A stretch of 64,000 nucleotides of DNA from Branchiostoma lanceolatum (GCF_035083965.1 NC_089727.1:17064769-17128768), one strand, 5' to 3'; numbered from the stretch's first letter, positions 22,025-39,969 are shown. Translations and numbers: made by a program. The notes: generated by a model from the letters alone, not told the origin.

Positions 22025-23642
22025 TAAACCTCTCTCCAACTTAACTTCCACCCATCACTGCTATTATATAGTTATAGTCTCCTTTTTTTACTGTCATTTC
22101 CTAGATCACTAGAAGTATTGTAGTATGTGGAAGCAGACTGTACAGTCGAACCTAACTTTACAATAAGACTTGAAGTGTACACACATGTTTGACTGTACAA
22201 GGTTTACCCACTTGCATCTTATGTATAGTCAAATTGTATCCTCTAGACATGACAATGAATTAGAAAGAAAATTTGAGAAGGTGTTTGGAAAGTGGTGATG
22301 AAGAAGAGAGAGAGCCCAGCTGTTAAAGTGGCATAGACAGTAATCGGCAGCTAGAAGTTAAATTTTGTTGTTGTTGGTGAAGGGTATAGGAATAGGCCTG
22401 TCTCTGGAAGAGGAATAGTCTACCGTTTCATTCAAGACAGAAAGTTGCCATTCTTTTTTGCGTTGATATAATCAAACTTGACATTTTAATTACTAAAACA
22501 TGCCAAATGCTGAACAAATATTTATGCTTTCTTCTAATATCATTGGAGAAAAAAAGAACAGATAGACCATTCTTCTATATCTAAACATGAAATGTATTCC
22601 AGCCTCCATTCAGACAGACATTCAGTTTTTTCAAAGTTGTTTTAGACGTAAGAAAAAGACCTCAGACTGTCTATGAAAATAAGTGTGGTGCTGTATTGAG
22701 TGCAATGCACAGTTTTGTGGCCTGTAACATCTATTTCACTGGGTCACCCTTTCAATGAAAGAAGTAATTTTTGTTCTATTTTCTCCTTAAATTCCTTATA
22801 AGCAAAGTCGGAGCTGGAAAACCTTAAGAACAAAAGGAAGCAAAAGTGAAAAGTTATTACGACGTTGTGCAGCAGTGTGTAAGTTAAAACCACTGCTTGT
22901 CACATGAGATGGACCAAAATTTCACATTGTAGTCATGTATCCACTCATGCCATTACTTACAGCAACTCTAAGTCTAGAATTTATGATAGAGAACCTTAGT
23001 TATAAGTTATAAGGACTTTGTTTTGAATTAAGAGAACAAAACAAGATATCATGGCTGGGTTAAACGTAAGTTAAGTTTATGTGTAGGAAAATAATGGAAA
23101 ATCACAAAAAGAAAAACATATCAAAAACATTCGGCACCCTGTACATGGGGTGCCCCCTATGTTAAACTCTGAGCTGTTTTAAGCCTGGGACTGTATATTG
23201 TCAAGTTTGTGTGAAGGTATGAATGTGAAACTATTGTATAAATTCTGTAAAATAGTCACAATGTTGTGTATATTGGCACCCTGTATACAGCTGTCTGCCT
23301 TTTTTCCTGATAAGTGATCAGTATTAACTACCAGGATTTCAACCTTAATCTGTATTTATTGTTAAATATCATTTTAGAGCCATAAAGATTGTCTTCATTT
23401 GGAACTTTTGACGTTGTTTTACTAGTACCACTCATGAGTTGAGGAGTAGATACAGACTGCAAAGCTGGCAAAGCTTTGTGAACAAGTGTGCATTTTAGGA
23501 GCCCAGTGTATGGAAACTTTTACCTCAGTTCCTATCTTTTAATCTCCACACTGTATTGCACCCTTGTTGTTGTATCCATCCATGTTATGTTATGTTTTGT
23601 GTGAAGTACTCTGTGTGTGAGAGTGAACAGTAAGTATGGTAT

Positions 23643-23648
23643 AATAAA
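23643..23648 (+). promoter_or_regulatory. Polyadenylation signal AATAAA, probable cyclin I 3' end
   Basis: AATAAA is followed about 20 nt on by a plausible cleavage region and then TG/T-rich sequence. It lies 1.62 kb after the cyclin I stop codon. Confidence 0.55.
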
Positions 23649-24213
23649 GGAGCTTTGATACAACTCATGGTGTCCTGGCATACCTTTCTAGACATACTTT
23701 GTTAGGAACATCTACAGGCTGATATTCTTAAAGCTAAGGCCACACCAATTTGATTTCTTGGTTAACAGAATTTAAAAAAAAATCAACATAGGAAATCAAC
23801 ATGAAAGTCAACATGGAAACAGAATCTCAGAGAAAAGTTTGTACTTTGGTGAACACAGTTTCAGGGAGTGAACAGGGTCAGGTGCAAGTTTTCACCCCAG
23901 CCTTCTGTTTTAATGGTATCCTCGTGCTAAAATTAAAAAAAAATGTTAACCAAGAAATTAAATTGGTGTGGCTGAAGTGTCCTCATTTTGCAAACCAAGA
24001 TATTGGCCGAATTTACACACACGGAGTCAACTTGGAGTCGACTCAGAAAATGTGTAAATTGGGCCAATGTTTTGCTGACATTTAAGAGATACCATCCTCA
24101 TTGAAATCATAGATAGAAAGACACCTGTGCTGTATGATTTCAAGACTATCTTGTCCCTAGAATTCTGTTACCATTATTTAGAAACCATTGTAAATATCAT
24201 ATTCTACATCATG

Positions 24214-24249
24214 AATATTTCTTAAGTTTTAGAAAACTTAAGAAATATT
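24214..24249. repeat. Perfect 17-bp palindrome arms with 2-nt loop
   Basis: AATATTTCTTAAGTTTT, AG, then its exact inverse. It lies between the 3' ends of cyclin I and receptor gene A. Confidence 0.85.
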
Positions 24250-24406
24250 TAGAAAGTTGAAATCACATTCAAAATATTTCAAAAGTATCAAATCTCTTAC
24301 ACAAATAATAACAATGACTTGAAAATAGTTCTAAATTATGACAACAACAACCCTCGCGGTGACTTGGAATGGACTCTACACTCTACATGTAGGATCTTAT
24401 TCAACA

Positions 24407-29170
<4,764 letters not shown>

Positions 29171-29294
29171 CTTAAAGAAAACGAACTTCTTCAAACCAAG
29201 TCACGCCAAACTGTATGAATGTGCACTTTCCAGACGTCCTGTATTAGCAAGCCGTCACTCGGATTGTCAGATATGACTCAGTTAGTAAGGGCGT

Positions 29295-29304
29295 GTGACG
29301 TCAC
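29295..29304. promoter_or_regulatory. CRE-like palindrome GTGACGTCAC upstream of receptor A
   Basis: It lies 125 bp before the start codon. An AP-1-like TGACTCA lies 20 bp further upstream. The same 10-mer precedes receptors B and C at similar distances. CREB/ATF binding is inferred. Confidence 0.6.
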
Positions 29305-29779
29305 GGGGGCGGGCCGCATGCGGGCCGCATGCTTCCGAGTCCAATTTGGCCCCAGGCGAATTTTCTTCCTGTCTGTGTTACCGACAGTAATTGTCAAGAC
29401 AGTAAGTTCTTTTAGAGGCAGAACTTTCTATATCTTTCTTATTTCTGCTTTGTTTCTTAATCACTTCTTCTTTGTTCGGTCTCTTTTGCGGCTAGCAAGT
29501 CAGAATGTGTATGTACAAGTAGAATTCCACCATTTCATAAGAATCAGGGGCGTCACCGGATCTAGGTTATAGATAAACAACTTGGCCACAAGTGCACTAC
29601 AATAGACGTCATGACAGACGGCCAATCACAACTTCGAACTCTCGAGCTCGTGACGATAACTTTGCCTGTCATCATACCGGAAAAACGATGACGTTTAACT
29701 TCCAAGATGCCATATATGGTATTATTGCTTGTGTACGCAATTTCCCTTTGATGGCTTTCTCCCACCCTTTGTTTGTCTG

Positions 29780-30175
29780 TTTGTTTGTATTGCATACCCG
29801 GTAAACCGCATGAAGGCGCAACACACCAGGTTTGTACTGAAGAGTGCAAGCTGCATATATCCGGACAGATTTATATGATCCACTCACACCGGGAAGGGCC
29901 CCTACTCTTTTCGATAAGTATGTTGGGTTCTTTAACGTGATTGAGGTGTGGCTCTCCTCAAACACGGGACCTCCATTTAACGTCCTATCCGAGGGACGTC
30001 CCTAACCGATCGAAGATAGGTACTCATTTTCACCTGAGTGGAGAAAGTCGTGTTAAATGCCTTTCCCAAGGGCACAACGTCAACGGGACAAATCAGGGAA
30101 CCCCGGATTCGAACCCGGTATCTCTGGGTTCTGGGGCCAAACACCCTGCCACTACGCCACCGCGACCCTACTGTG
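29780..30175 (-). mobile_element. tRNA-headed SINE of a second type
   Basis: On the minus strand the head near 30170 reads GGTCGCGGTGGCGTAGTGGC with a B-box-like GGTTCGAATCC. The body includes GGGACGTCCCTCGGATAGG and the region resembling 21480-21640. Part of the middle (CCCTTGGGAAAGGCA) is shared with the first SINE family. It lies upstream of receptor A and downstream of B. Confidence 0.65.
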
Positions 30176-30803
30176 AATTGTCCTTTGCCTCAGACAGTTA
30201 CTGAAAAAAACAACTTTATCTGCAGAGCAGAGAAAGGGTTTCAAAAAAAGACTACGGGAGTTGGATTGAAACGGGTTCTCATGATGGTGTTTAATCAAAG
30301 CACGACGTCGATGTCGTAAGAAGTTCATCACTCATTAACACTGATCTGTTCCATATTTGTTTTTCTCTATTTTCCCTCATTAAGTTACTTCCGTCATTCC
30401 TTCCTTCATTCAACCACTATATGGCCATGAACACTCATACTATACAATGATATGTGGGCTGCAAAAGTAGATATCTACTCATCCATTCAAACTGATTTTG
30501 ATCTTTACAAAATAACACGCAGTAACGTTTTTCTAATGGAATGTAACATGGTAATTATGAGAGTGCAAAATACATAACAAAGTCGGTACCCTTTATGGTA
30601 TCATGTTGTTTAGCAAGGTACAATTAGCTTGAGGGCCATTTTCTTGATTGAAATTTAAAAACAAAATGCGTTTATCATGATTTCAACATCCCAATGAAAA
30701 AGATTTAGATTGCTTGTAACAGTAAGCTTTGATAGAAACCAAGAATAAATGTTGGCGGGCACACCCTTCCCCAATGGAACAGTCCAAAGATAATTTGGCA
30801 GTA

Positions 30804-33800
30804 CTACGTCATGTCTGAAGTTTCATAGATGACGTTGTCGACCACTCCCCTTTCGGATTCCCCCGGTATTGTAGCATAGTCGTAATCATGAGAAGGTTGT
30901 GAAATTTCCCCTCTAGATATTTGTCTGAAAAAAAGAGAAAAACAATCATCAATTACACTTTCACACTCATGGTCTTAACTTCCTATACATACCCATGTTC
31001 ATTGATGTTACTAGTATTCATAATCTTAATTTTTCTCTTATCGCATAATACAAGATTTAAGACTGCCGTTTGCCATTCTCCTTATAGCAGAGCTGAATCC
31101 GCGATGTAGAAACTCCTTACAATATGCCGTTTGCAAGCCTGTCAATTTTTTTCCCTTTTACCCGCAATTTGACTTCGATTGGTGCAAGTGGGTAGTTAGC
31201 ATGTAACATGAGAAAACAGGTTTCTACCTTTTGTGAAAGATGTTACTAAAACATGCAGGACTTACCCGGAGTTGGCATAATTGTATGGTTCATACGGGTT
31301 GCTGTCCTCAGTGTTGTAAAGTTCACAGTCGGTGAACCCCTCGGCAGGCGCAGTCTGCTCGTTGGTCGCGGTTACATCTGAGTATTCTGGGTTACGGAAC
31401 CTCTGCTCAGGTGGATTGTTTTGAACGTGCGATGTACCTGCGTTGTCTGCTTTTCTGGGAATTTGAGAATAAGACATTTTCAAGACACGCAAAGATACAA
31501 TGTACCATTCACTACACATCAAGGTCAAAAGCAAGCCCTTACTCTATTGACAACTCTTACATAGCATGAGATAGAAATAGTCACTAAATCTAATGAGGTC
31601 TCCTTGCTTTATCACATAAAGGATGTTTTTATCAAGACAAAACCTCTTGATCACATAGTGTATTCTTCACTTGAAGTAATTATGCATTCTCCAAGTACTA
31701 TTGAAGCACATACCTTTTTCTAAGGAAGATAATCACGAACACTACCAGCGCGATCAGTACCACCGATATACCAGCCGCTATTCCCGCTATTGCCCCTGTA
31801 TACGTAGACAGTAGATCCTTGTCAGTGTGTTATGCATTAGGTATTGAAAGTGTAATTGTTAACTAGAGCGGTCGATTGCTTCTATAACATCTAATTATGC
31901 AAGTCATCCTACCGACATATTGTTCGATATATCTACAGTACTTATGATACACATGCATGTGTATGATGTTGCTTTAAACTCACCCACACCAAGGGGGCCT
32001 CTTTGATCTATTCGCTCTTCGTGTCCCCCATCAAGGACTGCTGTAGAAAAGACTGTTTCAAGTAGTTTTGTTAACAATTGACCAAGAAGGATCATCATAA
32101 GCCAGAAGTGAATCAGAAGAGTGTTTAACCATTCTGAGAAATCCGGACAAAATAAAAGACAAGTCCCAGCGACGACCAAAATATTGCAACGAGGATTTTG
32201 TTGACGTGTGTGCGAGCACAGAAAGTGATTGGTATAAGAAAGAATAAGTGAACAATGAAGGGACTGTTAACATCCAAGGTCAATTTTACGTGTCACAAGA
32301 TAGCTACATAAATTTATAGAACCAAAAACAGTCGTACCCGCTGTTGATAATGTTACAGTTGAGAAGGATCCCACGGTTTGAGAGGAAGTATAAACTGGAG
32401 CCGTACTTTGTAAAGCAGTAGATGTCGTCCGTACAACAGTTGTTGACTGGGTAGTAGACGCTGAGAGAAAAAATGACAATGATAATGAACTTTATTGCAT
32501 ATTCATGCCCAATATGGGCTCAATGCATTAGGTAACATAATTGAGGTATAAGAAAAGGTGCTATATTCCATTTAAATCTACGGATTTTCTTCTCTCCTCT
32601 TGAAACTTGTGTACACAAATTCACATAGTTTAAAAAAAGTCTAGGTTTGAAGTTAATAAAAGTCGAAAGTATCAGAATTCATCAAGCTGTAACTAAACCA
32701 AATTTGGTGGAGTCAACAACAATGAATACCTGTCACAAATTTTATGATTCATGTCTTTTCTTACCAATAAAGTCACAACCAAGGAGTTCCATCCGAAGAC
32801 CTGGCTCTCTCTGCCACCTCGTCGGGTACAGTCTGATTTTTTGTGCAACAATAGGGCTATAAAATTTATTGGTCTTTTGCCCACTTGGACCTGTATTTCC
32901 AGAAAAAGTCTGAAAATAGAATAAGAAAAACATTTCAACAAATTAAGATGGATGTCAAACGGATATATTGATCTTGAATGTCTTTGCTATGACAAATGCA
33001 CACCATGGTATCGATGCCCCTACGACCTGCGATGCGCATACATATGCGCGTGTCATCTTGTTTTGTCCCTTCCTAACCACGACTAAAACAACGTAACCCA
33101 TGGTCTTTGGATATAGAAAGCCTTTTTGTAAAGGGAAACAGTTCATTGTAATATCTTATCCGTGTCCTATGATCTATGATACATGTACACTACGATAACT
33201 AAACGTACCATTACATTTCCGGTCTGTGACGTGACGGCTTCCCATATCTCAAGGTTGTTTAAATACCGCACTTGGTATTGTTTCACCCAGTAATTCCAGT
33301 TCCCGTCGTACCCCTGAGTGATCACACCGCTGACTGTCTTTCGTTCTTTTAAATCCACCTGTATCCATGATCCCTCGAACGGCTCTGATGGAAACCAGGC
33401 GTAGTCTCCGTTCAACCGTGCATACGAAGGTAACCAGTCTTCATATGTAGTCGACGCAGTGACGTCATCGTCCTCTATAGTGCCAACCTCCATTCCAAGT
33501 GGGCAAACTTGACATGGACAGATTTGATGTTTGTAGATAAAGATATGCGTAGACTCTTAATGTAATGACAGCATCAATAAGATCAACCGTCTGATTACTT
33601 CGAAAAACTGTCCGATGGACTGAGTTCCAATCCCTAACAGAATAAGATTCTGGGAGCAAAATCAATTCAGCTCCTCGAGTTATGATGTGGAAAGAGTGTG
33701 CGCGGACATATTACAGAAATAGCTCTGGAATTTCTGCCAATAGGACGTATACTACACTGTTAGACTCGATTCAGGAATAGGAAATATGAATTATGAAATA

Positions 33801-35755
33801 AAGATTATGGAACTTGATGAAAGATGAATGAAGAAGTATCAAATAGGCATTATGGACTGTGAATTATGGAAGGTGAATTATGAAATATGAATTATGAAAC
33901 ATGAATTATGAAATTATGGATTCCATCATACCTCTTTCTTACCTTCTTACAAGAGAACCCCAAGCGGTAACCAAATTGTTTGTGCATGATATTCCCATTT
34001 TAATGTCAAGGGGAACACAAATCAAACTTAGGACGCAGCGAGGTCGCCAACGTGTCGCAGGTCCAATGAAATATGGGCTCAGTCAACCTACCTGGTGTGA
34101 AAGCGAAGGAACTGCCCCATGCGAATCCCCAACTGAAAAAAAGTCGCCAGAAGGCAACACGTTTATATCAAGAGAACATATCAATACATATACATGTACC
34201 ATGAATTTGATAAATTGAATCCTAAAAAGGATGATTGCAGTGCGACGTTTACAGATCCTTCTGTATCACTTACTTCCTCGTTTGAATGTCGTTCCGCTCG
34301 GATCCCACATACGAGTCCTGTCCGGGCCATCTGTAGACAGTCACCTGTCCACCATCGTCTGTTGTTTTACCGTCATGGATAGCAGCACGGCAAATACTCG
34401 AACCCTGTCAAAGAAAAGCAACTATATATTTTAGTACCCCGGCCCTCCTCCCTAAAGTGGACTTTTATGCACGATGTACTCTCAGCATATTTGGATTTGG
34501 TTTCTCGTTGTTTTAAATATTGTATACAACTGTGAACATGTAAGTGTGGCAAACCCCTTAAATTGTAATACTAGTAGTAAGTTTCGTGGTAGTCTTGCTT
34601 GTGTAACCGTCTTTACACTGATGTGTCATATCTGCAAATCTGACTAACGGTGTACTATAAGAGGGACGAACTTCACTAATTAATTCCAGAACTCTCGCTA
34701 ACTTCTAAGGGCAGGGTGTAATTCATCTTGCGGGTTTCTGTCTTAGAGATGACGGCCGTAACGAGGTTGTAATGATCGATGTTCCGACTAAGGGTTAGAT
34801 CCGGCGTCGCGACAGAGTCTAGATATAGCAGATAAGAGAAGGAATAAAGTGAACAGTGGCTCGGTTCTCAGCGATTCGACTTTCTGGACAAACAGAAGAC
34901 GGAGGTCTGAGAGCGAGCTGCCGGTGTGTGTGACGACAATGCCCTGTGTCCCGTGTGTGTTCCTTTAGTCCTGTAGGCAGTTCCTCGTGCGGCATTCCCA
35001 AAAGAACCGGGCCGAAACACCGCCCTTCTTACAAACACATGACGTTAATACTCACGTCTGTGTAGACTCCAGTCCCCCAGACAAATCTGCTTGCCGTAGT
35101 GCATCCAGCAGGACAGATGATGCTGTGAAATGGGAAAATACCAATAAAAAACGCTCTAGTAGTTTGAAAGATAATTCGATATTTGAAAAATGTTAGAAAT
35201 CATGCAGAAGATATAACTTTTCAAAATGATAATAATGTCTATATTTTGGGTTAACCATCTTGAAGCCTTCACATCTGTCTTACGTGAAGAAGTCGTCGTT
35301 GAAGTCCGTTGAGTCTGTAGAGCAGTCAACGGTATCTGGGAATTTAAGGCAAAATCACTCGATCAGCAACACTTTTCTCGCAATAACATGGCACCAAATT
35401 TAACTGCTACAAGGAAGTAGTGGGCGAGTTCAAATAGTGTGACCTCCATCGAGTCCGTATAGTAACTCGTGATATATATTGTACACTGGCCATCGAAAAT
35501 TCTAACTGGTCTACAGATGTATCAGACGGAAATGTTTGAAATGTAGTGTTCGTGCTTTTGGGTCACATTTAAACGCAACGTACGGCTATCTTGCTAACTT
35601 CAATGATTACAACTTCTGCCTTTGCAGTGCCGCACTAGCACTCTCAAACTCCATGGATGTAAAGTCTGCCACATACCGTCACTTTCCGCCACTGGAAGTA
35701 GAATGGGGATACACAAGTACACAAGACATCGGAATATCACACGGAACTTAGCCAT
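30804..35755 (-). CDS. Receptor B: LCCL + F5/8C (discoidin) type I membrane protein
   Basis: Twelve phase-consistent exons are 35677-35755, 35284-35335, 35056-35122, 34274-34404, 34092-34132, 33209-33507, 32765-32909, 32338-32460, 31984-32040, 31714-31795, 31266-31454 and 30804-30924. The order is signal peptide (FRVIFRCLVYLCIPILLPVA), LCCL (IICPAGC, WGTGVYTD, SSICRAAIHDG, WGFAWGSSFAF), F5/8C (CPLGMEVGTIEDDDVTAS ... GSWIQVDL ... ELLGCDF), Ser/Thr stalk, linker, membrane segment (GISVVLIALVVFVIIF), and a tail with NPEYSDV, DCELYNTED, YEPYNYAN and DYDYATI. The tail ends VVDNVIYETSDMT. F5/8C domains bind glycans or phospholipids and LCCL domains occur in LPS-binding and matrix proteins. A microbial- or matrix-sensing receptor is inferred. 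Confidence 0.85.
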
Positions 35756-35869
35756 GGTGGCTTTGCTATTATCAGAATCTTCACAAGAGTAAATTTCTAC
35801 CAAACCCTGCGACCCGCATGCAGAACTCTTCTTAACTTCCGGGTGCGTAGGCGTAGTTAAGGCGAGCCT

Positions 35870-35879
35870 GTGACGTCAC
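35870..35879. promoter_or_regulatory. CRE-like palindrome GTGACGTCAC upstream of receptor B
   Basis: It lies 115 bp before the start codon, within GTGACGTCACGTGG, so a CACGTG E-box overlaps its right end. Matches the sites before A and C. Confidence 0.6.
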
Positions 35880-37331
35880 GTGGGGGTCAAACTAGGTCAT
35901 CAAAGTGGCGAGTTTTTGGAGTGACGTCTTGCTGGTTACTTCAAAGAAAAATGAGAAGTTGACTTCCTGATATACACTTATCTTCTTGCCAGGGTAGCGT
36001 GAACTTTTTAGCTATTGGGGTGGAGCAAGAAGTACGGACGTGACGAATTCGTTCTATCCATTACGCCACACGACGCCACGGAATTAGGAGCGAACGTTCC
36101 ACGGTCATTCACCATCTTTTCACTAGAGGGTAATTAACAATTGTTGGTGCGAAATTAAGGACACGCGTTATACAACTTGTGAAGAAATTAAGAGCGTCAT
36201 TCATCCTCTTTTAACTAGAGGCTGTGACCAAACATTTGATAGGTCGCTCAATGAATTTCATAGATATTGAAACTGTCTTTTTACGTATTGCAATTGTATG
36301 GTTTCCAGTCATTTAATGGCCCTCTAGTGCTCTTCTTTTGAACTACAGGTATGGCAGGATGCTAAAAAATGCAAACATACACTTTCATGATTTTCGTTGG
36401 TATGGAACTCAGGTAGACACATACAAAATTAAGGTCTTTATTTGCTACTATTAAAATGGAAAACAAAAACACGAAAAATACTAGATTGACAGGATTAAAG
36501 GAAAACATTTGTGATTCCTTCATATCTAATGTCATACTTTTGACATACATAACTTGCAAGGGGAGGAAGAATTGATAGATATAAGTCTACAATAAGTTCC
36601 TTATTTGCATAATAAATCACATAACAATTAGTGCTATAATACCCTATCGCTACATACATGTATAAGGAACTTCATACTTGTGACATACTGCTAGGTTAAG
36701 GCAAACATAATTAATTCATGCAGATTAGGAAGTCATTTGCATGATCAACAAAGGAGTGGCGTAACGTTCTCCTCAAGGACAGGAATTTCAAATTTGTGAC
36801 ATTTTTATCTAGTGAGAGGGGCACACAACTGGTAGACACCATATGATTACTAGTAGGAGCTTTTTCATATAGTATAAAAAGTATGCATTTCATAATCCTT
36901 TGTGATACATAAAAATGATAGGAATTTCATCCTTGCTACATGCAAGTTGCAGATCATTAGATATTAACTACGGCAAATTGTGGTACATTAATTTGTAGTA
37001 TTAAAAAAAAAGCAATGATATACATGTATAGTGTGTGGACAATGGGTGCCAACTATCTACAATAGTAGACACAGAAACTCAGGTATCATTGAAAATACTA
37101 CAAAATTAGCATTGCTGGGGTCCATGGGGACTACAAATGTTAACTTTAAAGGTTAATCGTCTCTACTTCTCTCTGTAATTTTCACTATATTAAAAGAAAG
37201 GATTATAAAAGAACTATTATAAAAGAACACAAACATACTACATACTACATGTATGCACAGTTGTATATGTTTCGTACAGCATAAACATAGAATAAACCTT
37301 TCCTAGAGGTTGATTACCATTACAAAGCTCA
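35880..37331. other. AT-rich spacer, no gene seen
   Basis: Between the receptor B promoter and the hAT MITE there is no convincing exon on either strand. The 3' end of the coiled-coil/ubiquitin-like gene must lie somewhere in 36-37.9 kb, but I cannot place it. Confidence 0.5.
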
Positions 37332-37339
37332 GTCAACAC

Positions 37340-37762
37340 TAGGGGTGGATACCGGTTCGCTGGACCTGATACGGACCAATATAACATCCAAGAACCGAGT
37401 CCAAAAAACCTGAAAGCCAAAAACCTGAGTCCAAAAAAAACTGAACAAAGCACAAATATATTTTTCTATTTTGTTTGATGAAAAGTGTTTTGAGTCTCCC
37501 TATGAGAAGAAAAGGCATATGCAATGTAAAATAAGTGCAACATTGAAATATCAAATACTGGTTTGCCTTAAAAGTCTTCTCACCAAGAAACTTTTACAGT
37601 CATGCATGTCAGTCTTGATTCGCTATGCTTAATATTGGTTAATAAAACAAAACATGTCAAGTAGACAGGATCAGGTCGAGGTTCAGGTCCGGACCTGAAC
37701 CTAAATCTCTGGACCTAAACCTGGACTTGGACCTTATTAAGCTGAACCGGTATCCACCCCTA
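37340..37762. mobile_element. Non-autonomous hAT-type MITE, copy 2
   Basis: Same TAGGGGTGGATACCGGTTC ends as 2349-2744, with its own perfect 8-bp target duplication GTCAACAC (37332-37339 and 37763-37770). 423 bp. Confidence 0.85.
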
Positions 37763-37918
37763 GTCAACACTTGACACAGAGTCATAGAAGAAAGGTGACA
37801 TCTTATAATTCCACCTGCTTGAAATTGTCACGTATACTATATAGTATACTGTTCGACCTTGATATAAAATTCCAGCGGTAATGTTATATGTTCCTGAAGA
37901 AGTCACTGTCTCACTCAC

Positions 37919-39729
37919 CGACTTGACTTTGGGCAACAAAAATTGTAGACTCGATTTCTACATCATAGTCAGACAGATATCTGTCACAGCCATACGGCAC
38001 TTGCAGGCCTTTGTACAAGATCCGCATTCTCGTAAGAGGTAGTTCGTTCCCTTGTGCATGTCTGACCCTCCGGTATAGTTGGTCCACCGTAGCATCCTAG
38101 AAAAGAGATATGTATGAGTATGATGATCATGAAACATCACAATATTATGACCTGCAGTGGCCCCTTCTCTCTGAAAGGAGGAGGAACGCCCGCCTCACCT
38201 TTTTCTATAAGCTAGTCAATAACTACATCAATATCAACACAGATAGTCTACTGAAACCAGCTCAGGGGCGCACCCGGGGGAGCCACACGCTCAAATTTTA
38301 ACCACTCTACGCACGGACAGACTCTTACAAACATTCATTCTTCCCCCGCACCATACCCGAGTGGAACGCCCTGCCTGGCGCGGTTGTTACGGCTCCCACC
38401 GTTGAGTCTTTCCGCGCCAGGCTGGAGGCCTGCCCGCCTTAGCCTGGGACCTCCTCCCCCCCCTACTTTGCCCCTAGTCGGGTTATTTGGGGGTAACCGA
38501 AGTTGAAGTTGAACTAGAGGGACCTAACTTATTGATGTGTCATTTCTTTGTCTACCGCTCCGTAATATCTTCAGAGGAAAAGATCATACAAAGCACCGCT
38601 GTAGTATCATACCTAGCCTGCTAGAAGGCCCCAAATCTTATCATTCAAACATTTAATTAAAGGTCCCATTGAGACCTACCCACATACCAAAAATGAAGAC
38701 AATCTACCTAGACATTCTCGAGTTACTAGTAATAGTATCATGTTCACAGACAGACACACACACAAACACTCCCGAAGACATAACCCCCATTCTTCAAGCT
38801 ATCTACCACTAAAAAATCAGGACCATAACATGTCCAGAACACGAGATATCAAAACAGGAAGTTCCGCTGCAGTACCGAAACAAGCCGCTAGGGGACCCAA
38901 AATGTAACCATTTCCAAGTCTCATCAAGACCTACCCACCTACCAAATATCAAGACAATCCATCCAAGCCTTCTCGAGTTATGCTGTTTGTTACAAACATA
39001 CTAGTACATACAAACGCTACCCTCTGCATAACCTTCTCAGCGAAGGTAATGATATTGTGCCAATACAATGTAATGGACTGTTGGTGGCAACTTGGTGCCG
39101 GTTTAGCCTTGCTGGGCCACATATGTGCTTGCAGCAGGGGGCTAGTCTTAATGATGCAATCATTTGTAAGATATGTACAATACAATGTTGCATGTGTGAT
39201 CATTTAGCAGACAAGGTGGCAAAATGCATCAATAACCTGACATACAGTTTACACCTAACCGTTACTGTAGAGTACATACTATTGTCAATCTAATGTTATG
39301 CTTGACCTGGGGTATCCCAGGAGTTTAGTAAACAAATACCTTGCATATCCTAACAGTGGTTGTTTTTCCATCGAGTCCCCTCACAAAAAGTCGCAACATG
39401 TGGCTGTTTTCATCCTTGTTGGATCTGAGTTGAGAAATTTTTGACTCAATTCCAGTGATTCTCTCCTCCTGTTGTTCGAACGATATTTTCGCGCCCCCTA
39501 TCTCCCTCTTTGAGTACTGCAGGCTCCCCTTGACGTCCTGAACCTCGCGGATGAGGTCATCAAGTCGCCTGTTGGTTGTCACCGTGACCGTTTCGATGAA
39601 GGACTTGAAGTTCCTCTCCTGGAGTTCCATGAGGCCGGTGAACTCCTTCTTCTGGTTCTCAAGAAGTTCTCTTACCGTCGACATGGTGACAACGTCTTCA
39701 TCCAGACCACTCCGGTTTCTTTTCGCCAT
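37919..39729 (-). CDS. Coiled-coil plus ubiquitin-like domain protein (3' end not found)
   Basis: Exon 1 (39340-39729) is 130 codons from MAKRNRSGLDEDVV and ends AAG|GTATTT in phase 0. Exon 2 (37919-38096) starts after tttctag and ends GTCG|GTGAGT in phase 1. Spliced, exon 1 ends MLRLFVRGLDGKTTTVRICK and exon 2 begins DATVDQLYRRVRHAQGNELP and continues MRILYKGLQV, YLSDYDVEIESTIFVAQ. This follows the ubiquitin pattern MQIFVKTLTGKTITLEV, DTIENVKAKIQDKEGIP, RLIFAGKQL, LSDYNIQKESTLHLV. The C-terminal RLRGG is not present, so conjugation is unlikely. Residues 15-110 are a coiled coil resembling CR1-type LINE ORF1 (TVRELLENQKKEF, LMELQERNFKSF, REVQDVKGSLQ). At least one further exon is expected below 37919. 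The intron holds a LINE end and a family-R repeat. Confidence 0.65.
38112..38515 (+). mobile_element. LINE ORF2 C-terminal end (CR1/L2/Jockey type)
   Basis: The frame reads ERRRNARLTFFYKLVNN, then after one stop SYKHSFFPRTIPEWNALP, VVTAPTVESFRARLEA and a stop. SYKxSFFPRTIxxWNxLP is typical of the tail after the reverse transcriptase in these LINEs. A GAAGTT-repeat 3' end follows at about 38500-38513. 5'-truncated and inactive; antisense in the intron of the ubiquitin-like gene. Confidence 0.8.
38580..39010 (-). repeat. Dispersed repeat family R, copy 2
   Basis: It carries GAGACCTACCCACATACCAA, TCTCGAGTTA, CAGACAGACACACACACA and GTTCCGCTGCAGTACCGAAA, partly duplicated within itself. Homologous to 55835-56170 and 63345-63655, and the inverse of 28530-28750. 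Confidence 0.6.
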
Positions 39730-39951
39730 GATGTTTACGCGATCGTGAAGACACTACTTCTTCTTCTTCTTCCAGATGCTACACGAGGAGTGGGTTTGGA
39801 GTCAGGTTCGTCTTGAGATCAAGCCCCGACTCTTTACTGACCCGATGCGAGGAATTCAGTAGGGGAAAACGCACAGTTCCTACCGTGCCGAGGAACTCTC
39901 TACTCGCTACTCATTGAAACAGCCCAGCCGGAGAAGTGCGCCATTTTGAAT

Positions 39952-39963
39952 CGTGACGTCACG
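39952..39963. promoter_or_regulatory. CRE-like palindrome CGTGACGTCACG
   Basis: A 12-bp perfect palindrome 220 bp before the start of the coiled-coil/ubiquitin-like gene. A YY1-like GCCATTTTG lies just upstream (39939-39947). Likely promoter. Confidence 0.55.
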
Positions 39964-39969
39964 AACGCA

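Larger units (their letters stand above)
22025..24406. other. Cyclin I 3' UTR and spacer, no further gene seen
   Basis: From the cyclin I stop to the polyadenylation signal at 23643 the DNA is AT-rich and non-coding. Beyond it is the gap to the converging receptor gene A. The 94-codon open frame at 23801-24085 has no recognisable family or splice context. Confidence 0.6.

Noticed and set aside
39340-39729. Plain LINE ORF1 fragment
   Set aside because: The N-terminus does resemble CR1 ORF1. But the last 20 codons start a ubiquitin fold that continues precisely in a second exon with consensus splice sites.
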